DNA from: Leucothrix mucor DSM 2157 | Lineage (GTDB): Bacteria > Pseudomonadota > Gammaproteobacteria > Thiotrichales > Thiotrichaceae | DNA: 64,000 nucleotides | Assembly (NCBI RefSeq): GCF_000419525.1 | Contig: NZ_ATTE01000001.1 | Span: forward strand, 930,001-994,000 | Reading direction: 5' to 3' | In this document: positions 53,390-62,866 of the stretch, piece by piece | Numbering within the stretch: the first letter of the stretch is position 1 | Layout of the letters: each line of letters opens with the position of its first letter | Position numbers and translations under genes: made by a program | The notes under the pieces: generated by a model | Told to the model about the DNA's origin: nothing | Databases searched by the model: none | The model's input: the letters and a program-made list of their open reading frames with translations, nothing else

Positions 53390-54181
53390 TTATTCGTTTA
53401 CAGCATCTTCCTGTTTAATGGCTTTGTGCTGATCTTCCGTATTGCCTTTTTTCCAGTAGCTTGAGATATAAAGATGCGAGCGTTCCACACCACGTATCAC
53501 TTTAAGATACTGGCGAATCTTCTTCATCGTACCAAACTCACAAGCGGCCCAAACAGCAACTTGTCCACTTTCCCAAGCAGCTTGTTCAATCGCATGAAAC
53601 AGTGGCGACTCATCAGAGCCAGGTTCCGCATTAACCACCCAAACCAGCTCCACACTCTCAGGCTTTTGCAAGTCTTGCTTATCCGCTTCCGCCAGAATTT
53701 CGATATAAGCTTTGCCGCGCGCATCGGCTGGCAGTAATTTTAAATTAGCCGTCAATGCGGGCAGGGCAGTCATATCTGCGGCCAGCAAAAAGTAGTCAGC
53801 ATCGGTATTGATAAACTTGGCAGGGCCGGGGCCCATTAATGCCAAGGTATCGCCAGCTTTAGCATTCATTGACCAGGGTGCGGCAACGTCATATTCCGAG
53901 CCGTCGTTACTGGTGTGCAGCATAAAATCCACATCGATTTCATTTTGCTCCGAGCGCTGTTCAGACACGGTGTAAGTACGCATGACCGGTTTGCCATTTG
54001 CGCCTTCACCAAATACTAACTTGATATACGCGCCTTCTGAATTAGCAGGGAAGTTTGCTAAATCATCACCATGCAAGGTCACGCGGCGCATATTGGCCGT
54101 GAGATTAGTCGCTGATTTCACCGTTAACTGACGGGCAACGCGACGTGCTTTAATATTTTTTACTTTATCGATAATGCTCAT
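53390..54181 (-). CDS. Siderophore-interacting protein (ViuB-type ferric reductase)
   Basis: This 263-residue flavoprotein reduces iron in ferric siderophores to release it inside the cell. The FAD part has VMRTYTVSE (the RxYTxR-like motif), followed by FMLHTSNDGSEYDVAAPWSM with the pyrophosphate loop GDTLALMGPGPAKF. The C-terminal reductase domain has LLAADMTALPAL. The last ~45 residues (ISSYWKKGNTEDQHK) match SIP. It is transcribed away from a LysR gene, its probable regulator. Confidence 0.9.
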   Translation of the reverse strand: MSIIDKVKNIKARRVARQLTVKSATNLTANMRRVTLHGDDLANFPANSEGAYIKLVFGEGANGKPVMRTYTVSEQRSEQNEIDVDFMLHTSNDGSEYDVAAPWSMNAKAGDTLALMGPGPAKFINTDADYFLLAADMTALPALTANLKLLPADARGKAYIEILAEADKQDLQKPESVELVWVVNAEPGSDESPLFHAIEQAAWESGQVAVWAACEFGTMKKIRQYLKVIRGVERSHLYISSYWKKGNTEDQHKAIKQEDAVNE

Positions 54182-54263
54182 TTTATTCCTTATGGTTAAT
54201 GGTTGTGTGGCACTGCGCTATACTGCGACTTCAATGCTATTTTTATAACGAGTGCTGCCTGCG

Positions 54264-55181
54264 ATGCCAAAGATCAATTACCTTAGTCTGGACCTCAGGG
54301 TGTTACATACGTTTCTGATCATTATGGAAACCAACTCCATTACGGCCAGCGCTAATCAACTCAATATTACGCAATCTGCCGTCAGCCATAGCCTCGACAA
54401 ACTGCGGGAGATTTTTCAAGATCCCTTATTTATCCGCTCCGGTCGTGGCATTACGCCAACCCCGCGAGCGACTGAGGTGGCCAATGAACTGCGGCCCTTA
54501 CTCAAACAAATCGAAGCACTCACCACACCATCCCACTTTAATCCGGCAGAAGCTGAATTAAAGTGGGTGGTTGCTGCGAATGACTTTCAGCGTGACTTGT
54601 TATTGCCTGCTTTTTATCAGCGGGTAAGTACACAAGTTGCTGATTTTTCCTTACACATCGAGCCTTCTGAAATTCCAACCGTTGAATCCTTGCGCGATGG
54701 TGACTTCGATCTGATTCTCAGTCCGATGGCACCCGACGCGCCGGATGTTATGCAAAAGCGCTTATTTGTTTCTGGTGGCAGCTGTTTTTACGATGCTAAT
54801 GTCCGCGAAGCGCCAAGCTCCGAAGCCGATTATAAAAATGCCCGCTATATCAGCCTTACCTTTATGGCTGGTAAAAATGGCAAGGGTGATATTCATCCCG
54901 TGGTTACGGCGGTTGATCACAATGTTAAAGTTCGGGTATCCAATTTTGCAGGGCTGGCAGAGTTTCTAAAAGGATCGGATCTGCTGGCTGTTGTGCCTTC
55001 GCTTATGAAAAATAGTCAGCTAAAAGGCTTTGCCTCGGTTCCATTTCCCTATCAGGCTGAAAACCTCTCGATGTATATGCTATGGCACCAACGCAATCAA
55101 TTGGATGCCGCTCACACTTGGCTACGACAGCAACTGATTGAAACCAATAAACTGCTGGGGCTGCCAGAAATGGTGAGTTAA
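54264..55181 (+). CDS. LysR-type transcriptional regulator
   Basis: The protein has 305 residues from the ATG at 54264; a GTG four codons earlier is also in frame. The winged helix is DLRVLHTFLIIMETNSITAS and NITQSAVSHSLDKLREIF (residues about 8-65). The ligand domain starts near residue 90 and resembles the NodD/LinR group. It is divergent from the siderophore-interacting protein gene with 82 bp between them, so it probably regulates that gene. The signal is unknown. Confidence 0.9.
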   Translation: MPKINYLSLDLRVLHTFLIIMETNSITASANQLNITQSAVSHSLDKLREIFQDPLFIRSGRGITPTPRATEVANELRPLLKQIEALTTPSHFNPAEAELKWVVAANDFQRDLLLPAFYQRVSTQVADFSLHIEPSEIPTVESLRDGDFDLILSPMAPDAPDVMQKRLFVSGGSCFYDANVREAPSSEADYKNARYISLTFMAGKNGKGDIHPVVTAVDHNVKVRVSNFAGLAEFLKGSDLLAVVPSLMKNSQLKGFASVPFPYQAENLSMYMLWHQRNQLDAAHTWLRQQLIETNKLLGLPEMVS

Positions 55182-55295
55182 GCGACACCTTTAGTGACAT
55201 GCATTAAAACCACCTGCAGCACTAGTTACTATGAAGCGATTATTGACTGTTTAAAGCATGAGATAAACCATGCCTTACTCATAGATACCATGAGT

Positions 55296-55312
55296 CAGAC
55301 TATGGGAGTCTG
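55296..55312. promoter_or_regulatory. Inverted repeat upstream of the His/Cys-rich protein gene
   Basis: CAGACT-ATGGG-AGTCTG forms perfect six-base arms, 134 bp before the gene. It may be an operator for a dimeric regulator. Confidence 0.3.
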
Positions 55313-55445
55313 AGATACTGAAACAATGATTTGGCACCGTTTGCACTATAGAACGGGGATTCACCTTTCACCATGACGTGTTTGATGTGCTCCTTGTCTG
55401 AAAAACGTTGACCATTTTAATGGCACGCCACTACCATAGGTCATT

Positions 55446-55868
55446 ATGAAACACTACTTACTCATCGGCTTGCTATTACTCTCCTTCAATGCGAATGCCA
55501 TTGATGGGGTGCTAATGATGGTCCAAAAAAGCTTGATGCCTGCGGGTATGATGATGGGTGAGTCGGTGATGGCGATGCAGACTGAGGCAGCGGCTACTGC
55601 AAGCTCTATGCATCAGGAAATGACTGCTGATAGGCAGCTCCCCAATAAAAAACATAACCACGAACACAAAGATGGCCATGAGGACAATAATGGCTGTGAG
55701 CAGTGTAGTTCCTGTTTGGCACATTGCATGGGCGCAATCATAAGCAGTGTTAGCGCTATCAACTTTTCTTCCCGATTCACCTTTGAGTCGGAATATTTAC
55801 TGTGGACATCACTCCGCACAGTCTCCCGCCTTTTAAGACCTCCGCAGTCGCTTTTTATCGTTGTTTAA
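55446..55868 (+). CDS. Small exported His/Cys/Met-rich protein, probably metal related
   Basis: The protein has 140 residues, with a signal peptide ending near NANA. The mature part has many Met (VLMMVQ, AGMMMGE) and a metal-ligand cluster KKHNHEHKDGHEDNNGCEQ plus CSSCLAHC. It then has a hydrophobic stretch and ends in LRPPQSLFIVV. The C-terminal RPP ending and CxxC/His pattern are seen in small proteins next to copper or mercury genes. I infer copper or another soft metal as ligand. The GDCCVxC gene follows 50 bp later. Confidence 0.6.
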   Translation: MKHYLLIGLLLLSFNANAIDGVLMMVQKSLMPAGMMMGESVMAMQTEAAATASSMHQEMTADRQLPNKKHNHEHKDGHEDNNGCEQCSSCLAHCMGAIISSVSAINFSSRFTFESEYLLWTSLRTVSRLLRPPQSLFIVV

Positions 55869-55918
55869 ACTTTAAGATCATCCGTTATTTTTGCCATCAT
55901 TCAGAGGCACAGCAAACA

Positions 55919-56158
55919 ATGAAAAAGCTACATAATGAAGTGCGCCTCACGACGCTCATGTCTTGTCCGGGTTGTAAACATAAAACACCGGTCGCAATGG
56001 CAATCGGCCTACGCGAAGAGTTTTATCAATGTCCGAAGTGCAATACTTTGCATAATGCCAAGCTAGGAGATTGTTGCGTGTATTGCTCTTATGGCGATGT
56101 GGAGTGTCCGACCATTCAGGATATTTCACACCGGATGAGGGATACTTGTTTTAATTAA
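55919..56158 (+). CDS. GDCCVxC-domain protein (putative thiol/metal protein)
   Basis: The start is the ATG at 55919 after AGAGG; the longer frame overlaps the upstream gene and is not needed. The protein has 79 residues. Two CxxC pairs (SCPGCKHK, QCPKCN) come before the diagnostic GDCCVYCSYGDVECPTIQ, a motif that in some relatives contains selenocysteine. The family is found near mercury and other thiol or metal genes. Eight Cys in 79 residues suggest a metal-binding or redox role. The function is not established. Confidence 0.85.
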   Translation: MKKLHNEVRLTTLMSCPGCKHKTPVAMAIGLREEFYQCPKCNTLHNAKLGDCCVYCSYGDVECPTIQDISHRMRDTCFN

Positions 56159-56209
56159 AATTACGGAAATCCGCAAAGATAAACGACAGGATTTTCGTAG
56201 AGAGTTTGT

Positions 56210-56250
56210 AAAAAGAGCCAGCCATAGCCGGTCTATCGCTGGCTCTTTTT
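56210..56250. terminator. Bidirectional intrinsic terminator
   Basis: AAAAAGAGCCAGC and GCTGGCTCTTTTT pair perfectly around a 15-base loop, with a T-run on each strand. It lies between the GDCCVxC gene and the convergent indolepyruvate oxidoreductase gene. Confidence 0.9.
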
Positions 56251-56280
56251 ATTGCCGTAAATGAGGCAGTGCTTCAGGCC

Positions 56281-59200
56281 TTAACGCTGCACCTTCAATT
56301 GCTTTTGTAGTGCGGCTTTGCGCGTTTCGTAGCTGCGCATATTGGCTTCTTTAACATGCCCGAAGCCACGCACTTGTTCCGGTAGCTTAGCCAGCGTCAA
56401 TGCAGTGTCTGCTTGCTCACCTTTAGCGTGAGGCAAAATCGCCTCAATCAAATCCATATATTCCTGAATCATCCGGCGCTCCGCTTTGCGCTCGTCAGTA
56501 TAGCCAAACACATCCAATGGCGTACCGCGCAGCGATTTAAACTTTTGTAGCGTGTTAAAGCCTTTCATCATCCACGAGCCATATTCACGTTTCATTAAAT
56601 GGCCAGTTTGCGGATGGCGCTTGGAGAAGAGTGGTGGCGCAAGGTTAAATTTCAGCTCGGCTTCATCGCCAAAGGTTTTGCGTAACGAAGCTTGGAACTC
56701 CGGCAAGCTATACAGCCGCGCGACTTCGTATTCGTCTTTATAGGTCATTAACTTGGCAAGGTTATTGACTACGGCGCGAGTAAATTCGCTATCGCCAGTT
56801 TGTTGCTGAACCTTGGTGATGATATCTGAATAGCGCTTTGCCCAGCGGCGACTTTGGAAGTCAGTCAGGCGCTGGGTGTGAAAGGCGATCAACTCGTCCA
56901 ACGTATCGGGTGCGGCGACTTTTTTAGCCGGGCGCAGATCATCTAAAAGCGATTCATCGTGTGCCAGAATACGCCCGAGTAGCAGGGCATTTTTATTAAA
57001 CGGCACGGCCACGCCATTGTGTTCGATCGCTTGGTCTAGCGCTTCAGCAGAAACCGGCAACAGACCTTTTTGCAGCGCATAGCCGACCAGCATAAAGTTA
57101 ACCGCAATGGTATCGCCGCACAGCTCCATGGCTTGAGTCGTGGCATCAATAAAGTCGCTATTGCCTTCGCCGGTCGCATCAATCAGCTTTTGATTCACGA
57201 TGTGTTGATTAGGTCGGCCAGCATCGGTGCGATCCATCTGGAAAAATGAAGTCACGGCGATATCGGCATTACCTACCAACTTAGTATGGCCATGGTGAAT
57301 AGCGCTGGAAACATCGCCTTGCAAGGATGCCAGTAAATCAAACGCCAAGACTAAATCCGCTTCGCCTGCGCCAACCCGTTGTGGGCCTAATTCACTTTTA
57401 TCCGGTGCAATGCGTAAATGACTAAATACTGCGCCGTTTTTCTGCGCCAGTCCTGTCATATCATAAGTGGATGAAACCAATCCATCCAGATACGCCGCAC
57501 GTGCTAGAACTGCGCCAACGGTAATGACGCCTGTACCACCAATCCCTGCAATCATGGTGGCATGTGCACCGGTTTGTTGCGTGGGTATGGGGAGTTGTTT
57601 GGCTAATGCGCTAAAGTCGCTGCCTTTAGGCTTTGCCGGTTCTGCGTTAAGCACGAATACAAACGAGGGGCAGAAACCTTCCATGCAGGAGAAGTCTTTA
57701 TTACAGGCTGATTGGTCGATCTGGCGCTTGGTGCCGAGCGCCGTATCTTTTGGCAAGATAGACACGCAAGTCGAGACGGTCGAGCAATCACCACAACCTT
57801 CGCAAACTGCATCATAAATAAAGGCACGTTTAGCCGGATTGGGAAATTCGCCTTTTTTGCGACGACGGCGCTTTTCAGCGGCGCAGGTTTGATCATAAAT
57901 AATAATGGTACAGCCTGCGACTTCACGCAGTTCTTGCTGCACCAATTCCATTTCATTGCGCGGGCGCATCGTGACGCCTTTGCCTAACACACTGCCATTG
58001 CCATAACGTTCCGGCGTCTCGCTAATCACAATGATTTGCTTTACGCCTTCGGCAGCGACTTGATGGCTAATGGCTTCTACCGTGAGCGGGCCATCGTGAG
58101 TCTGGCCGCCAGTCATAGCGACCGCATCATTGTAGAGAATCTTAAAGGTGATATTAGTGCCAGCCGCCACTGCTGCACGAATCGAGAGAATGCCCGAGTG
58201 CATATAAGTGCCATCACCCAGATTCTGGAAAGCGTGCTTGGTATCGACAAACTTGGATAACCCAATCCAGTTAGAGCCTTCGCCGCCCATTTGTGTAGGA
58301 GGCAGGGTGTCGCCGGGTTTGCGCATAATGGCCATGGTATGGCAGCCAATTCCGCCAAACGCGACCGAGCCTTCCGGTACTTGAGTGGAGCGCCCATGTG
58401 GGCAGCCGCTGCAAAAGTAGGGGGCGCGTTGCAGTTCCGGCGTTAAGGCATTGAGATTAGCAGCAGGCTTATTAAAGCGTTCGGCATGTTTGAGGATATC
58501 GTCGCTAGTGAGTCTCGCAGCGGATAAGGCTTTTGTAATTGCTTGCGCTAATTGTACTGGCTCCAGCTGTACATCCGATGGCAATAGGTAATCGCCTTCT
58601 GGTGTGTTTTTACCAAAAATCTTCGGATGAATGGGGGAGGAATACAGAATATCTTTGGCTTGCGCTTCAATGAATGATTTCTTTTCCTCGGCAAATAATA
58701 GGGTATCGGCATTGGCTGCAAACTCCAGCAAACCCTCTGGCTCTAATGGCCAAATACAGCCCACTTTATACAGACCAAGCCCCATGGCGTTGGCCACTTC
58801 ATTGCTAATCCCCAATAAACTCAGCGACTGCAAAACATCATGATAAGCCTTACCTGCCGCGATAATACCAAAGCGAGGTTGAGCCGCACCAAAGGCCACG
58901 CGGTCAATGTGATTGGCGCGCACAAAGCGTTTGATTAATGGCAAACGATAGCGGGTAACGATCGACTCCAAGCCTTGCGGGTTAAACACATTCGGGCGAA
59001 TATGCAGGCCTTCCGGCGGTACATCGCCTTCTTGCAGCTCGGGAATCACAATCTCCAGCTGATCAAAATCCAAATCAACCGTGGTGGTTTGCTCAACCGT
59101 TTCGTTAATCGCTTTAAAGCCGACCCAACTGCCCGTAAAGCGGGACATAGCCCAGCCCAGCAATCCAAATCGAATAAAATCCTGCACATCCGCAGGGTAG

Positions 59201-59724
59201 AGGCTGGGGATGGAAACGCCCGCCAGCGCCTGCTCAGATTGGTGCGCCGTGGTGGAGGATTTACCGGGATGGTCATCCCCAAATAATACCAGTACACCAC
59301 CATTAGGATGGCTACCCGCCGTATTACCATGGCGCAATGCATCGGTGGCGCGCTCCACACCAGGGCCTTTGCCATACCAAATAGAGTACACGCCGTCGAC
59401 ATTTTTGCCGGGGACTGCATCCAGTTGTTGGGTCCCCCAAACGGCCGTGGCTGCCAGCTCTTCATTAATGGCTGGGAGGAATTCAATATGTGCTTCGGTG
59501 AGGGCGGCGCGGTTTTTATAGATCATAGAATCGTAACCACCGAGCGGTGAGCCACGATAGCCAGAGATAAAGCCCGCCGTATTGAGTCCCTGATTTTTAT
59601 CCCGCATGCGTTGGATCATCGGCAGACGCACCAGCGCCTGATTGCCGGTCATCATGGCAGGGCCATCCAGTTTGTACAGCCACTCCTGAACAGGCAGCAT
59701 TTTTTTGGGGGATAAATCAGACAT
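56281..59724 (-). CDS. Indolepyruvate:ferredoxin oxidoreductase, fused single-chain type
   Basis: This 1147-residue cytoplasmic enzyme decarboxylates 2-oxo acids of aromatic or branched amino acids to acyl-CoA, with reduced electron carrier. The N-terminal pyrimidine domain has GYRGSPLGGYD. The TPP domain holds YFCSGCPHGRST with GIGCHTMAIM and GDGTYMHSGI. The 4Fe-4S cluster Cys are in CEGCGDCSTVSTC and CNKDFSCMEGFC. The gamma domain with GIGGTGVITVGAVLARAA follows. The last ~200 residues are specific to the proteobacterial fused form. GGAG precedes the ATG. It stands alone. Confidence 0.93.
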   Translation of the reverse strand: MSDLSPKKMLPVQEWLYKLDGPAMMTGNQALVRLPMIQRMRDKNQGLNTAGFISGYRGSPLGGYDSMIYKNRAALTEAHIEFLPAINEELAATAVWGTQQLDAVPGKNVDGVYSIWYGKGPGVERATDALRHGNTAGSHPNGGVLVLFGDDHPGKSSTTAHQSEQALAGVSIPSLYPADVQDFIRFGLLGWAMSRFTGSWVGFKAINETVEQTTTVDLDFDQLEIVIPELQEGDVPPEGLHIRPNVFNPQGLESIVTRYRLPLIKRFVRANHIDRVAFGAAQPRFGIIAAGKAYHDVLQSLSLLGISNEVANAMGLGLYKVGCIWPLEPEGLLEFAANADTLLFAEEKKSFIEAQAKDILYSSPIHPKIFGKNTPEGDYLLPSDVQLEPVQLAQAITKALSAARLTSDDILKHAERFNKPAANLNALTPELQRAPYFCSGCPHGRSTQVPEGSVAFGGIGCHTMAIMRKPGDTLPPTQMGGEGSNWIGLSKFVDTKHAFQNLGDGTYMHSGILSIRAAVAAGTNITFKILYNDAVAMTGGQTHDGPLTVEAISHQVAAEGVKQIIVISETPERYGNGSVLGKGVTMRPRNEMELVQQELREVAGCTIIIYDQTCAAEKRRRRKKGEFPNPAKRAFIYDAVCEGCGDCSTVSTCVSILPKDTALGTKRQIDQSACNKDFSCMEGFCPSFVFVLNAEPAKPKGSDFSALAKQLPIPTQQTGAHATMIAGIGGTGVITVGAVLARAAYLDGLVSSTYDMTGLAQKNGAVFSHLRIAPDKSELGPQRVGAGEADLVLAFDLLASLQGDVSSAIHHGHTKLVGNADIAVTSFFQMDRTDAGRPNQHIVNQKLIDATGEGNSDFIDATTQAMELCGDTIAVNFMLVGYALQKGLLPVSAEALDQAIEHNGVAVPFNKNALLLGRILAHDESLLDDLRPAKKVAAPDTLDELIAFHTQRLTDFQSRRWAKRYSDIITKVQQQTGDSEFTRAVVNNLAKLMTYKDEYEVARLYSLPEFQASLRKTFGDEAELKFNLAPPLFSKRHPQTGHLMKREYGSWMMKGFNTLQKFKSLRGTPLDVFGYTDERKAERRMIQEYMDLIEAILPHAKGEQADTALTLAKLPEQVRGFGHVKEANMRSYETRKAALQKQLKVQR

Positions 59725-59962
59725 ACGTAACTCCGGGACAATAATGTGTGTGCATTGTTTTAGATTGAGGGCAGGAGTTTTGTGGCGGGGTGTGGTACCA
59801 GTGTGTTTCCTCCTATGTTAGCCATTGGTGTTGGCCAGTGCCTGAATCTTAGAGCCATGAGCCGCGAATTACTAGTTAATATAAATCGTATATTAAAAGA
59901 TGCTTATTTAGCTCCTTGTGCTAAAATTACCGCACAAAGTGTCGTCAATACAGAGGAATAGC

Positions 59963-61708
59963 ATGGATATCAAATCACTTACCGACAATCTCTCGGTTTC
60001 CGGACAAATTGCGCTGGCCGAGTTAGTTGCAATTAAAGAGCAGGGGTTCCGCTCCATAATCTGTAACCGTCCCGATGGCGAAGGGTCGGATCAACCCACT
60101 TTCGAAGAGATTTCAGCCGTTGCCAAAGCGCAGGGCTTAGAAGTGATTTATCAACCAGTCACTATGGTGACCGATGCCGATGCTGAAGCTTTCTCAAAAT
60201 CACTGACTGCACTGCCAAGCCCTACATTGGCGTATTGTCGCAGTGGTACACGTTGTTCCACGCTGTGGGCCTTAGGCCAGGCGGCTAATGGCACGATGGC
60301 AACGGATAAGATTCTGGCAACCACCAGCGCTGCAGGTTATGACTTAAGTGGAATGGCCGATCGACTGGCGACAAATGTAAAGCCCGCCGCTGAAGCCCCA
60401 AAAGCAGAGCCCGCTGCGCAAACCTCAAAAACACAAGCTGCTGCACAAGCGCCAACACAGGAAAAATCCATGACTAAATCCCACGAAGTAGTCATTGTTG
60501 GAGCAGGTGCTGCCGGTATTTCTCTGGCTGCCAGTTTAAAGTCCCGTCAGGCCGATCTTGAAGTTGTAGTTATTGACCCGGCAGACACGCATTATTACCA
60601 GCCTGGTTGGACCATGGTCGGCGGCGGTATTTTTGAAGCCAAGCAAACTGCTCACTCCATGACGTCGGTTATTCCTAAAGGCGTTGAGTGGATTAAGGCC
60701 AGCGTTGAAACGTTTAACCCAGCAGACAATGCTGTGGTGTTAAGCGATGGCCAAGTGGTGACTTACAAACGTTTGATCGTTTGCCCCGGTTTGAAGCTGG
60801 ATTGGGATAAAGTCGAAGGCTTAGCTGAGACTATTGGTAAGCATGGCGTTACGTCAAACTATCGCTACGACTTGGCTCCATACACATGGGAGCTAGTACA
60901 GGCTATGAAATCAGGGCGCGCTATTTTCACGCAGCCGCCAATGCCCATTAAGTGTGCCGGTGCGCCACAAAAAGCCATGTACTTATCGGGCGATGCTTGG
61001 TCGCGCAGTGGTGTGCTAAAAGATATCGATATCCAGTTCAACAATGCCGGTGGTGTGTTGTTCGGGGTAGCGGACTATGTTCCAGCGTTGATGGAATACG
61101 TGAAAAAGTACGATGCTTCACTTAACTTCTTCCATAATTTAGTGGCCGTTGATGGCGCCGCGAAAAAAGCATGGTTCGATGTGGCAAAGCCAGATACGCC
61201 AGTTGAGCGCATCGAAATGGAATTTGACATGATGCACGTGTGCCCGCCGCAGACTGCACCAGACTTTATCCGTAACTCGCCATTGGTCGATGCTGCTGGT
61301 TGGGTTGATGTTGATCAGGCGACCTTGCGCCATAAAACCTATGAGAACATTTGGTCTTTAGGCGATGTCATGAATGCACCGAATGCCAAAACCGCAGCGG
61401 CGGCACGCGTTCAGGCACCTATTGTTGCTGAGAATGTGTTGGCGGATATTCGCTCCAGCTCACCGGTTGCGCAGTACAATGGTTACGGCTCCTGTCCGCT
61501 AACGGTTGAGCGCGGTAAAATCGTACTGGCTGAATTTGGTTATGGTGGCGCGTTGTTACCAAGCTTTCCAAAGTTCTTGCTGGATGGCACCAAGCCAACG
61601 CGCTTGGCATGGATTCTGAAAGAGAAAATCCTGCCACCGTTGTACTGGAATGCGATGCTGAAAGGCCGTGAGTGGTTAGTAAAGCCAGAGACTAAAGCAG
61701 ATAGTTAA
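59963..61708 (+). CDS. Fusion of phosphatase-like Blh domain and sulfide:quinone oxidoreductase
   Basis: The ATG at 59963 follows AGAGGA and gives 581 residues; a longer frame starts in the promoter region. Residues 1-125 are a TIGR01244/Blh dual-specificity-phosphatase-like domain with the loop YCRSGTRCST (Cys92). A linker rich in Ala, Pro, Gln and Lys (140-169) leads to a flavoprotein: VVIVGAGAAGISLAASL for FAD and catalytic Cys274 (LIVCPGL) and Cys331 (IKCAGAPQK). The ending YGSCPLTVERGKIVLAEFGY matches mitochondrial-type SQR. It should oxidise sulfide and pass electrons to quinone. The Blh part is probably a sulfur-handling partner. Confidence 0.9.
   Translation: MDIKSLTDNLSVSGQIALAELVAIKEQGFRSIICNRPDGEGSDQPTFEEISAVAKAQGLEVIYQPVTMVTDADAEAFSKSLTALPSPTLAYCRSGTRCSTLWALGQAANGTMATDKILATTSAAGYDLSGMADRLATNVKPAAEAPKAEPAAQTSKTQAAAQAPTQEKSMTKSHEVVIVGAGAAGISLAASLKSRQADLEVVVIDPADTHYYQPGWTMVGGGIFEAKQTAHSMTSVIPKGVEWIKASVETFNPADNAVVLSDGQVVTYKRLIVCPGLKLDWDKVEGLAETIGKHGVTSNYRYDLAPYTWELVQAMKSGRAIFTQPPMPIKCAGAPQKAMYLSGDAWSRSGVLKDIDIQFNNAGGVLFGVADYVPALMEYVKKYDASLNFFHNLVAVDGAAKKAWFDVAKPDTPVERIEMEFDMMHVCPPQTAPDFIRNSPLVDAAGWVDVDQATLRHKTYENIWSLGDVMNAPNAKTAAAARVQAPIVAENVLADIRSSSPVAQYNGYGSCPLTVERGKIVLAEFGYGGALLPSFPKFLLDGTKPTRLAWILKEKILPPLYWNAMLKGREWLVKPETKADS
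60459..60472 (+). other. Possible internal start of the SQR part
   Basis: AGGA at 60459-60462 sits seven bases before an in-frame ATG (Met170, 60470). It lies at the end of the low-complexity linker and right before the SQR domain. Use of this site would make a free 412-residue SQR. Confidence 0.5.
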
Positions 61709-61742
61709 TCGCTAAGCCTGATTAACCTCAGCAAGCAATACC

Positions 61743-61771
61743 AAAAAGGCCTCATAGTGTGAGGCCTTTTT
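61743..61771. terminator. Bidirectional intrinsic terminator after the SQR fusion gene
   Basis: AAAAAGGCCTCA and TGAGGCCTTTTT pair perfectly around TAGTG. It lies 35 bp past the fusion gene stop and 74 bp before the iolG stop on the other strand. Confidence 0.92.
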
Positions 61772-61844
61772 GTATTCTTGATTTCTAGCCAGATACCACC
61801 GCTAATGACCGTCACATATAACAGTCACTAGCAGCTAGCTCAGT

Positions 61845-62831
61845 TTAGAGATCAATCGCTCTGCCAGACTTCAGCGACTCAACTGCCGCATCAGCCAAAG
61901 CCAATGCTTTCAGTCCATCATTCGCCGTAGTCGGTGGTGGGGTTTTATTCTGCAGCGCTTCCACAAAGCGAGTCAGCTCAATGCGGTAAGCATCGGCATA
62001 GCGCTCTAAAAAGAAGTACTGCGGTTTAGCCCCTGTTACACCGGTCTCACCGGAATAGACCAAGCCATTTTCCAGATTATTTTTAACCTGCAGCATGCCT
62101 TTCTCACCAAAGGCTTCCACCCGCTGATCATAACCATACGCTGCACGGCGATTATTGGTAATCACTACAATCGCACCGCTGGCAGTATTCAAGGTCACAC
62201 TCGCGGTATCGACATCGCCGGCTTCACCAATCGCCGGATCAACCATCACGCTGCCGGTGGCATAAAGTCGCGTTGGCTCCTCACCGAGTAACCAGCGTGC
62301 CATATCAAAATCATGAATCATCATGTCACGAAACAAACCGCCAGATACGCCAATATATTCAATCGGTGGGGGGGAAGGATCACGGCTAGTTATAACAATA
62401 GTTTCAAGCTGGCCAATCACGCCAGCCTCAATCTGCGCCTTCAGCGCTGAGAACTGCGGATCAAAGCGACGGTTAAAGCCAAGCATGCAAGTAATGCCCG
62501 CTGCATTCACTGCCTCAACGCATTTGGTCGCTTTGGCAAAGTCTAGATCAATCGGCTTTTCGCAGAATACCGGTTTGCCAACCGCAGCGCAGCGTTCCAT
62601 TAAAGGGGAGTGGGTATCGGTAGAGCTGGCAACGATAAAGGCATGAATCTCATCATTGGCAAAAGCTTCATCTAAAGAGGTCACTTGTGCGCCATGCGTT
62701 TTGGCCACTTCTGCCGCTCCTTCAGGATAAGGGTCAACAACATGGCTAATACGCGCGCCGGGGACTTTCTCGACCGCTAGCGCATGGACTTTACCAATGC
62801 GACCTGCGCCGATTAAACAGATATTTAACAT
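61845..62831 (-). CDS. iolG: Inositol 2-dehydrogenase (Gfo/Idh/MocA family)
   Basis: The ATG at 62831 follows AGAGG and gives 328 residues; the longer frame is upstream sequence. The NAD site is ICLIGAGRIGKVHALAV, and CEKPIDLD carries the catalytic Lys. SGGLFRDMMIHDFDMARWLL supplies the conserved Asp and His of inositol dehydrogenases. It oxidises myo-inositol to scyllo-inosose, the first step of inositol breakdown. The family is certain; the inositol substrate is likely but could be another cyclitol or sugar. It is divergent from a sugar-binding-protein gene, which supports uptake and breakdown of the same compound. Confidence 0.88.
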   Translation of the reverse strand: MLNICLIGAGRIGKVHALAVEKVPGARISHVVDPYPEGAAEVAKTHGAQVTSLDEAFANDEIHAFIVASSTDTHSPLMERCAAVGKPVFCEKPIDLDFAKATKCVEAVNAAGITCMLGFNRRFDPQFSALKAQIEAGVIGQLETIVITSRDPSPPPIEYIGVSGGLFRDMMIHDFDMARWLLGEEPTRLYATGSVMVDPAIGEAGDVDTASVTLNTASGAIVVITNNRRAAYGYDQRVEAFGEKGMLQVKNNLENGLVYSGETGVTGAKPQYFFLERYADAYRIELTRFVEALQNKTPPPTTANDGLKALALADAAVESLKSGRAIDL

Positions 62832-62866
62832 GTATTCCTCTCCATTGGGGTATTCATTATGTGTGA

